A DNA stretch of 60,000 bases from Membranipora membranacea. Its lineage: Eukaryota; Bryozoa; Gymnolaemata; Cheilostomatida; Membraniporidae. Both the position numbers and the translations under genes were made by a program. The stretch spans positions 19,165,001 to 19,225,000 of the forward strand of contig OU612067.1 in the NCBI GenBank assembly GCA_914767715.1, written 5' to 3'. This document shows, one piece after another, positions 50,801 to 60,000 of the stretch (its first letter is position 1; each line of letters begins with the position of its first letter). The notes beneath the pieces are model-generated. The model worked only from the letters and a program-made list of their open reading frames with translations. It did not search any database and was not told the origin of the DNA.

Positions 50801-53800
50801 AAAAATCAATGAAAAAGTGAAAAATGAATCGAAACCATAGTTTGATTTCAGTGAATAATCTTTTGAGAACCAAAAAAACATGACCATATTTTACCTTAGA
50901 TCAAGTTTGATCCATTTTGCCAGCATTGGAGTCGCCCCCCCCCCTCTACTGACACGCCACAGGGCAACTCCAATGCAGGCAAAATGGATCAAAATATTAT
51001 TCACCTCACTTCATGAACCAACGAGTAAATAATTCAAGTCAAGTTTCAACTTACGACTACTGACTTAGGTAAGTATCACTTAACTGGGGTAATTTTACCT
51101 TGGGTTAGTTCTCCTGCTCGGCTGGGTGTGGAGCTCTGTTCTGATAGCTGTGACATACTGTGACCTTGACCTGGTTTCTCACCTTGACCTTCACAATGAC
51201 TGGACACATTATCATCACTGCTTATAGTCTGTAGTATGTCTTCTATGTTCTGAATAGTTTGGGAGTTTTCAGTTTCTGTTGATGAAGAGATCTCAGCTCT
51301 TGGTGTTTTAGACTGGTTTGAACCTTAAATAGACAAGGATACTAACCATGGAGCAGATCAAATCATGAGTTGATAGTTTTATTTGGATGCGTAAAGGGCC
51401 AGAACGCAAAACTTTATCATGTTGCGTAATCAACACTCCAGTTGTGGAAAGCCACATAATCCTGAAACTAGGAGGTCAGTATCAATCGTTAATAACCCTC
51501 AAAGCGTTTTGGTGTAGATTGCCATTTTCACTGTCGACATCAGCATCAAGTTGTTTTGATCAAAATATTTCCTGCAATTTTGATTTCTACTAGTAGAAAT
51601 CAAAATTGCAGGAAATATTTTGAACTTGAATTTTACATTGATGTATGCTATAGAGTGATATTCTTGTACAAAATAGACAACAGCTATACACTCATCAGTA
51701 GCAGAAAAAATATTATTCATTCTACCCTCACCACTGCTCTGATCCGCTGCAGATTGCCTCTCATCAGATGATGGCGTCTCCCCAGCCTCTGCGGAAGGGG
51801 AGGTAAACTCTTCAGCTACATGCTCAGGTACAGATACAGGTACTCCTCTCCACTGGTGACTGATGTGTCGCATCTGCCGTGTCAGAGTGTCACCACTAGG
51901 CGTCGACTCCTGACTGTCGGTACTATAGGAAGGAGCCGCCGCAGGAACAACAAAGTCATCTAAATGGGATATAAGCAGAGTTGTGAAAGTTCTGTACTTT
52001 GTTAACATTCACGGTAATGTTTTGGCTGGGAGGACTTAATTTTTGTATTATGTATTATTTTGCATTATATTATCTTTTGTCCAACATACTAGAATCAAGC
52101 TCACACCATACTATTCTGTATATTCCCAATGGCTTGGTGCTTACAAAGCTCACATGATGATGAAAAGGGTAAAATTGTTTAACCAGACCTGCTGAATCTG
52201 AAGAGTAGAGATCCAGTATAGTAGGGCTCTGCTGATTGGCAATCAATCCCTGTGATGTCATACCTCCGTCAAGTGACGTCAACTTTTCCTGTTCCAGAAA
52301 TCTGTGAATGGGAGCAAAGTAATAACCACTTAGAGATAGCGACGATGAAGGCTTCAGTGTTGGATTGATGGTAACAGCATGAAAAGGATCAAAGCTACTC
52401 AAGTAGTGAGTAGGCTTTATTTTTCCTCCAATTACCTGAGATAAATGTACTGGAGTTAAAAGAGGAAAAAATCCATTAGAAATGGAAATAACACACAATA
52501 GATTAGAAATTAATAAAGTTTGATGCACAAAATCATTCGAACACAACCTTAACGCCACACCACATGCAGCACTCACTTTTGTCTATCTGCTCTCCTAGAT
52601 TCGAGCTGCTGCAGTAACTGATTTAGTACTCTGATTCTCTCCCCATCTGGACTATTAGCTTCTACATCCGCTCCTGTATGCTCAACATCACCAGGGGTGG
52701 ATATGATAGGGGCAGCACTTGTCATGAGAGTGGTGAAGCCGGATAAAGGAGGAGTTGGGGAATCTGATGATGTCACTGATTGTACCTGGTTACAGTGAAT
52801 ATAAAACAAAAATAAAATTGAGCATCTTAATCGATGAAGCCCAATCAAATAAACATGGCCACCCTGCAGTAGCCTTGTCACATGGGCGCATAAAACAAAA
52901 AACAACCACATGACAAGGCTAATACTACAGTATATGAGGGAATTATACACTGAGAGCCAATTATGACAAATTGACCTCAATGACATAGTGCTCGAAGGAT
53001 GTTGAATTTTGGGATTGAAGACAAAAAACATATGTTGATATTCGGAATAGTCGCGATTTAAATTATACAGCCCCTCCATTAATTAGATATTATGTCTCAT
53101 ATTGGAATAAACACAATGTTTTAATTCATTACCTTTGATGAAGCTCGCTGTGGATCACAATCATCAGCGCTTGTTGATGTGCTAGATAAGTGGGTATCAC
53201 TATTAGGCTGAGGACCCCTGATTGGCTGATGGTAATAGTGTTGATCTGTGATTGGCTCATTTGCAAAGTCTGTGATTGTGATTGGTGGAACATCCATAGA
53301 TGAGAGAGAAATTGAGCTCTGCTCAGCCAGAGATCTACCAAAGAAAGTTCTGCAATATATTGATTTATGGTTCTCTTGCTAAGCCTGGTTCTAAAATTTT
53401 CAAATGGGTCTAAATTCGCATGTAAAGAGTCAAAATTAAAGTAATCGTCAAAGCACTTAGCATACCTGCTATATTCCTTTCCTCTTGCGTTTGAGTTCAT
53501 GTTCATACTTGGGTACAAAGTCTCATCAAACGTGGTGATGTGAGTAGGCGTGTCCACTTCCTGTATCACACTGAGCTCATGGAGGTCAAGGTCATCCACT
53601 CCAGCCTTGGCTGTCACTGGTGGCCGTAGTGGTATATCTCCTAAGACAAAAATGGAATAAAAGCTTATTTTGCAGCTAGTTCCATAGGATTCAAGGTGTT
53701 TGTACTGATTGGCTGTAGGGAGGGAGAGAGCCAACCCGAGGTCCGAAGGTAATTTTCTGAAAATATCAGTCTAATAATACATATTGAATGTGAAAGTAAT

Positions 53801-55334
53801 TTTTTTTCACCTTTACTATCGCATCTCAATAGGTACTTGCAGTGACCTGGCTTAGCATTGAAAACTTAGCAATATGTATTCGAAACGAACAATATGGTGT
53901 TGTTCAGGATGCTGCCTACATGATCACCATGTAATATCCCCTTCATTACATGGTAGAAATATTTACATCCGCTCAAATGGTAGAGTACTGACATTGAAGA
54001 TAATGAATGTGATATTTTGAGATAGTTTATAATTGGACTCACTACTTGGAGTACTTTGTCCTGACTGCTCCTCATCTAACTCTATACCCAGACTATGTAG
54101 CGTATGTCTCAGACTATTCTGTGTATCGAGTAATTCTCTCTGAGATGTCGAGGGAGACAATAACTTCCTTTTCTGGTCCTGAATATCAGCCAGCTGTCGC
54201 CTCAGCTCTTCCTGTCTCCTTAAACAACAAACAGCCAGTTGTAGGAAAAGACAAATCTCAACACAATATTCTCTGATAAGTACAGTCAACAACTTAGAAA
54301 GGGGTCAACTTAGAAAGTCTACAATATGTTAGAAAGAGAGCTTGGACATGCAAGTCTTATATTATATGGACTGACCAACAAGCTGGAACTACATACCATC
54401 ATGAGCATACAGAACCAGGATAGGGTCACTAACTTGTTAAATTCTTGTTGTTTAGCCATCATCTGCTGATGAAGTGGAGACCATTCAGAATCTATTTCAT
54501 CCTGAGGTACAGAAGCACTAGTCTGAGGAACTGCAGAAGTAGGCTCGGTTAGATGTATGCCGCTCCTAACTGGTGAGGTGTCAGATGGACCAGAGGCTAA
54601 GGCTTCTGCCCAAGTCCATCCGCTTCCAGCTGACTTTGCGCTATGATAAAAAGAAAGACTAACAATATATAAAATCACGTGTTCAGCAATGTTACTCTAT
54701 ACAGTAAAGCTACTCGTGATTAGCCATGTTATTTTATAGTGGTCTGAGAAAAAGACACTAAACATAAGAAACAGTTGAGGAATTCGGTATTTTTATCAGA
54801 TTCAGATCCATCTTACCAAAAATAACCATCAACATTTTGTAACAAAGACCATTGTGAAAAGCAGAACTCTGAATTGTGAACAAAGTTCTAGAAACAGCAT
54901 CACTGCTTAACTAGAGTGCTCAAAGTCTGCTGTGGTTGACACCTGGATGCCACAGCTAGCAATCCACGTAAAGTTCTAGCACTAAAACTACTGGATAACA
55001 CAGGATTGTAGGAAAATTGACTGCAGGACACACAGACATTAAAACTCCACTTACTCTGTTTCTTTAGCAATGAATCTCCTTGTGACAGCGTGAAGTAATC
55101 TCTCTCTTTCATCTATAGACATGTAGGTAGGTTTTGATTGGCTGGAGGCTGATGATCGTGTTGGCTGAGCTTCTTGGGGATGGATATCAGACCTCGATTG
55201 ATTATCAGCATTGTTGGAGATGTTCGGTCGGACAAAACGATCCAATTTTACAGACGACATCATATCCCGTAACCGTTCTAACCTTCTAGAATGTTCCTGT
55301 AGCTCTGATTGTAGCGCTGATGGCTCCTTAGGAC
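46479..55334 (-). CDS. CEP295: CEP295-like centriole protein, copy B (5' end beyond window)
   Basis: Exons 5' to 3' on the minus strand: 55055-55334, 54434-54640, 54043-54218, 53736-53756, 53466-53640, 53133-53334, 52577-52785, 52189-52435, 51732-51959, 51099-51323, 50637-50732, 49284-49346, 48672-48772, 48143-48338, 47693-47801, 46479-46611 (TGA 46479-46481). The first eleven match copy A exon for exon; the exon 53466-53640 carries 11 more codons than copy A 3184-3325. The last five complete the protein and show where copy A should go beyond base 1. Combining copy A 5' exons with these gives about 1,690 codons, shorter than vertebrate CEP295. The frame does not carry across 52577 to 52435, as in copy A. 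The upstream exons (homologues of 9910-19695) should lie right of 60,000. Confidence 0.85.
46912..47655. mobile_element. 744-bp element with GGCCACTCC termini, in the last intron of CEP295 copy B
   Basis: Inverted termini of about 33 bases beginning GGCCACTCCAAATTAAT and ending at CTTGATCTAGATGA, with one mismatch, flanked by TGA at 46909-46911 and 47656-47658. Longer relative of the MITE at 16514-16825, sharing termini and GGAGG-rich, T-rich subterminal sequence. No transposase frame. It fills most of the intron between 46479-46611 and 47693-47801. Confidence 0.87.
49870..50632. repeat. CA-rich minisatellite, copy B
   Basis: Same array type as 1-396, about 760 bases, units of CACACACAGAACATACA with variants. 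It lies in the intron between CEP295 exons 49284-49346 and 50637-50732. The right 390 bases align unit by unit with 1-396; the left part shows what copy A has beyond the window edge. Confidence 0.93.
51561..51622. repeat. Perfect 62-bp palindrome, copy B only
   Basis: Copy A (about 1331-1365) has only the left half. Copy B continues through CTACTAGTAG into an exact inverted copy of the preceding 26 bases. It lies in an intron of CEP295. Confidence 0.93.
54900..55020 (-). CDS. Possible alternative last exon of CEP295 copy B
   Basis: Counterpart of 4886-5003: AG acceptor, split codon GA+T, then QFSYNPVLSSSFSARTL and on to a TGA at 54900-54902. One codon longer than copy A, frame open in both. 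Confidence 0.4.
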
Positions 55335-55739
55335 CTATGAGTAGAGATATAACCCAGTCATAATCACATTATCAGGAGGCTAGACTCTCTCATTTTTAGG
55401 GCAGAAGGTAATGTTTATCATTACATCTTGCAGGGCAGCTCAAATTATAATATTAATGTTTTATTTTATAATCATTATCAAAAATTAGTATTGTTATTAC
55501 GATATTATTATCATTGTACAGCGTAGTCGAGGTTACCTCCACAGATTTAATTTGAGGTACTGCATTTTAGGGCAGTGTCACTTTTAAATTGTAACAATGG
55601 TTTCCAGTTCACAGCCAGTCAGGAGTAAAACTTTATTTGATAACATTGATTCAAATTGACTCTTTGCTTGAAACTTTGATATTATTGGCAGAAACATTTA
55701 TCACGTATGAAAGACAGTATACTATTTGGAAATCAGGGA

Positions 55740-57960
55740 GGATGAAAACATTCCATGCCAGAATGTTTTAGACGAAAAGGAGCGCTATTTCAGAGTGTAT
55801 CTGTATGGTAAGTCTTGTAACATTCGGTCATATCAGCTTGTTCAGAAAACTGTACAATTACTCAGTTTATTATTGTGCAGTGTTCTCGGTCCTGCTCTGG
55901 TTTGCCATATATGTAACAATGTGAACTAATGTTAAGACGAAAGTAATTGAGAGCAAACATGTCAACAAGCATGGAAAGGTAACTCACATCAGAGGCAACT
56001 CCTAATGCTTACATTTAAGACCACAATAATAAACCTATTATATGAACATACAACTACACCAAGTTAGAACATAAAAGTTATTATTGCCACTGGCGACAGT
56101 CTCTGTTGTATTTATCCTCAAACTTCTGTTCTCCTTGTATGAGGGTAAGTAAGCTCACATGTCTAACTTACTTAACAATATCTCTGTACTACAAACTAAG
56201 ATGTTCATTTTTGGTGGTCTAGAGGCTCATGAGTCCATGAGTGACTCATTTGGGATTGTTGCATGTTGCAGATCTAACAAAATATTCGATTTATATACTT
56301 GGATGTCCGTGTACAGCAGTCGAAAAGCTCAGAATTATTATGCTCTGGCTTATGTTACAAATTAAAAGTAATCTGAGATAGCCTTCAACATTGCGTTAAG
56401 TTGCTCCTAGAGCTTTTAAAAAATCAGAAACGAAGTAACTACTGGCAATGCATTCAACACTTCCGATTTCTATTCCACCATTTTGTTTATTACTTTTACT
56501 TCTTTTTTTTGGTACTTTTTCCGTCACTACACAACAAATGATCAAATATGACCATAATGTAGATTTCTTAGAGAAAAAAATATATAGTACACCAGGATTG
56601 ATGTGAACTTGAATTTCGTTATGTTGATTTCAGAAAAAAAAGAACATAAGAGACAAGTAAATGTATGTAAGGGGATGATAGTCGGCGTCAAAGAGGGAGA
56701 AAAAGTGAAACAGATTAATCTCACTAATATAATTAAGGAAAGAGACATGGAGATAACAACACTGAAGTGGTGAGTTCTGTGTGCGCCTATCAATAATACT
56801 AATTTAAGATGATCCATGAAATATTTAATAGAACTCAAATTGATGTTTTATAGTTTTTAAATCAGATAACTTTTAGCCACATTTATACTCTGAAATTAAA
56901 AGGACCACAATTATTACCACATAGCGACTGACTCTCATGTACAAACACAGTCTGGTTTTGGAACATAGTCTACATTTATTGTTCTTTTGTTTTTTTACTG
57001 CATGCAGGGCTTTTCCACTGTTGTATAATTTGAGAAGACATACAGCTCTATATACAGATTAATGGTAACTAAGCCATCTAATAAAAGTTATTTGTTATTT
57101 ATATTACTTTTCACTTGAACAGAAATTTTCGTTGCAGAAAGAAGACAGATGGACTAGAAGAAATATCAGAGGAGTAAGTTCACAATCAACAACCATTGTA
57201 AGGGCGGATATTACCATATTACCCTTATTTCAGATATCAAAAGTAATGGGAGTTGTGTCGTTTATATTCAATGAGGAGATAACTTTCAAGTCCGGAATCC
57301 CACTCAGTTATTTCCATCAGGGGGAATTCTCCCTGTTTCCATATACTTATTATGAAGTGTTTGATTTTTTGATAGAAATAAAAAGGGAAAAATCTGATAT
57401 AAATCTTGCCTGCCCTCATTATAAAGCCTCAACTGATGCTTCAGTGTGATTTGGTTGCTTTACCAACAACAGTGATGCAAAACATGTAACTGGCACAAGG
57501 TGGGCTGCATAAAGAGACTCACATACTGCAACATGACATATTTTAATGCTTTGAATAACGAAAGATCTACAACTAACTAGTTTCCTTATTCGCCTGGTTT
57601 AACAAAAAGTCATAATTTTTCCAAATCATTGCAGATAAAAATAGGATTGACAGAGATGGCAGTGAGCAGGATTAAAGAGAAAGTGAAAGATTTAGTGAAA
57701 CAGCAGACAAATACAGAGGTAGAGGTAAGTCATCAACTCCCGATATTTGACAGAACGTGACTGATTGAAATAAAGGGATGAACATTTATCCTGACCTTAT
57801 GAGTTGCCTCCTTTTCTAAATTTCCATATCTTGTGATTGAGGACAACAGGGACTCGTAGGTACAATAAATTATTTTTATTTTGATGCAGAGTTTGATAAA
57901 AAGAAACAACGGTAGCGGGCACTGAAGAATCGAAGAAGGAGGAAGAGGTGACCGGGGATG
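55740..57960 (+). pseudogene. Broken coiled-coil-like gene fragment nested in a CEP295 intron (copy B)
   Basis: Counterpart of 5860-7320. The piece before the GTAAGT donor at 55808 is open here (DEKERYFRVYLY); the next piece (EKKEHKRQVNVCKG) lies after an AG at 56631-56632, so the intron is about 825 bases against about 70 in copy A. The piece 57635-57724 is open (LTEMAVSRIKEKVKDLVKQQ) but the last piece after 57889 stops early through a missing A. Not recognised. Confidence 0.4.
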
Positions 57961-60000
57961 GAGCCAGATGTAAGGAAGGAGATTCAAAGTAAAGCAAGGC
58001 ACTATACCAAATTCATGTTTATGGTTGAGGCTGATAATGATGGTAACACAAACTGTCTTAATTGTCTTGCTGTTACCTTTGAGAGGCAAATAAGACAATT
58101 TTTACTTCCAAAAGAATCGCATAAAAAAATACTTCCAATGCCTCAAAAAAGATAAAACAGGCTCATCAAATGACCTTCATAACAGAGGATTTTATTGCAG
58201 TCTCAGGCATTAAAAAAAGGCAAGGATTTCAACATTTTGTAGTTCAGGTACCTCAATTCAGGTAAACGATTTTACAAAAAAAAGAGTAGCCGGTTAGGGT
58301 GGACAACAATCCCTTCACGAGCATTAGACGGGGCATGTTGAATAGGACGGTTATATACTGGTTAAAAAAGAAAAAATAAGATCCCTTGGCTTCCTTGCAA
58401 CTAACTTTGTTAGCTTTGAATCCAATATACACACTTGCTGGTACCCTTTATGGAACCAATAAGACAATGTTTGAAAAAAATCAAAATCGATTTTTCAACT
58501 CCAACAGCCTAAAAAAGATAAGATGGGCTGATCAAGTGAACCTCATAACGAAGGGATTTATTGAAGTCCCAGGGAGTCGAAACAGTTCTAGGATTCAACA
58601 TCTTGGAGTTAAAGAACCTCGATCTGGACAGATTTTGCCACCAAATTAATCTACTACTTTATCATTGGTGTGGCAGAGCTACACTTCAAGCTACATGGCC
58701 TGTTAGCTTGTGCATAAAACCTGATACAGACTTTGCACATGCAGATCTTGTTCTGGCTCTGTTGCATGTTAACTTTGTTAGCTTGAAATGCATTGGGGGG
58801 GGGGGGGGAGGCCATGATGCCAATGTTTATCTCCAGAAAAAAATCTTTGAATTCTTCCCGCGCGAAGCCTCAAAAAAGATAGGATGGACTGATCAATAGT
58901 GACCAAGTATTGGAAATGGTTTTTGCAGACTTGCAGCATTACATAGAGTCCCCACAGGATCGGGGACTTAGAATGACACACCAGGGCTACCTGACAACAT
59001 CGACTAGTTATTCACCAGAATGGTATGTTACAAAGGAAGTGACATAGGACCACCGGTAGCAGCAGAGGGTGGAAATAGAAGGCACTGTGAAGATAATATA
59101 TAATGACTGGCATGAAGGGACTGTGGAGAAAGAAGTTGTAGTGAATACAGGTATAGGTAATTTGGTTATTGGTTATAAATTTCCTGATGAATAGATTATA
59201 TTGCAGTCTCAAGCCGGCAAAAGCATTTCAAGTTTGAACTAGGCTGTAGGATCAAATACTGGCTTCACAGATTGAAAAGTACAGGTCCCGTCTAATGACG
59301 AACAGACAGACGAGGGAGAACTTAAGTCTGCAGTTGACTCAGTACTGCAGTCAGCAGTAATGTATTGTGTCAGCAATATTCTTGAATTCAATTATTAGAC
59401 CTCCTGCTCGATATAAAATGTATCCTATACCTAATATTTGTTAAAAGGCTCTACATGCACTAATAGAGCTGAGGAAAAAAAATAATTGAGTATACAGAAA
59501 GGCATTTTGTATTTTATTCTATTTAGGACCATTGCTGTCTTTTTTCTTGCATGCTTTCAACATAACATTTATTCCTAATTAAAACTGGTATTTACAGATA
59601 GAAAATGGAAAGAGTGGACAAAAGGTTGGTGAAGAACGGAGAGATGTCACCAGTTTGGAGACTCCAGCAGATGAGATGCACAAGCCAAGTAAACAAATCT
59701 CAAGTGTAGAATTTCACCATCAAAGTTTAAACATTGGGGGAGAATATTATGGTAACTACATCTCACCGCAATGATTGTCTGAAATATACTAATCGAAGTA
59801 CGAAGAACTGACGAACACGCTAGACTAAATGACAGGGATGACAACTCCAACGATCAGGTCAGGGATTAGAGTTCTATTAGTTCAGGTGAAATAACCGAAA
59901 GTATTGTTACATTATAAATATTGTTGTGAATTACAAGTACATTGTATTGACCATGAACATATTATTATTATTATTATTATTCTTCCTCTTATATTATTAT

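Larger units (their letters stand above)
50234..60000 (+). repeat. Large direct duplicate of bases 1-9222
   Basis: From the minisatellite to the (ATT)n run at the window end this repeats 1 to about 9222 in the same order and orientation, with scattered substitutions. Main copy-specific differences: the insertion at 3693-3953 is absent here; 33 coding bases at about 53505-53540 are present here only; a palindromic gain lies at 51561-51622; 760 bases at about 55881-56639 and 117 bases at about 58722-58838 are extra here; about 104 bases of 6709-6812 are missing here. Confidence 0.95.

Overview
This is nuclear DNA of an animal: AT-rich, intron-dense, with canonical GT..AG splice sites, MITE-type transposons and metazoan protein families. 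A centrosomal CEP295 homologue and a receptor joining leucine-rich repeats, a ROC-COR GTPase and a caspase point to an early-branching metazoan. A sponge is my best guess, at low confidence.

Layout. (1) 1-19,700, minus strand: a CEP295-like centriole gene (copy A). It reads from its conserved N-terminal coding exon at 19,603-19,695 down to 403, and its last exons lie beyond the left edge. (2) 19,700-32,100: no convincing gene. This stretch holds a 1.7-kb dispersed repeat present twice, a tandem duplication, and a long hairpin. (3) 32,120-44,383, plus strand: one gene of 23 coding exons, predicted at 1,858 residues. It has an N-terminal region, 17 near-identical LRR exons, a ROC-COR GTPase module in one large exon, and a C-terminal caspase fold. 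(4) 45,161-45,859: a foldback transposon. (5) 46,479-55,334, minus strand: a second CEP295-like gene (copy B). Its C terminus with an ALMS motif is present, and its 5' half lies beyond the right edge.

The first 9.2 kb and the last 9.8 kb are two copies of the same sequence in the same orientation, about 50.2 kb apart and a few percent different by eye, with several copy-specific insertions and deletions. Either there is a true tandem duplication of about 50 kb, or two haplotypes were assembled head to tail.

The main point of interest is the LRR-ROC-COR-caspase gene. It looks like a one-protein sensor, switch and protease. Its LRR exons, with their introns, are being duplicated and homogenised, while the residues expected to face a ligand vary between exons. 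A caspase-less form would arise if one intron were retained. I infer an innate-immune or cell-death receptor role from architecture alone.
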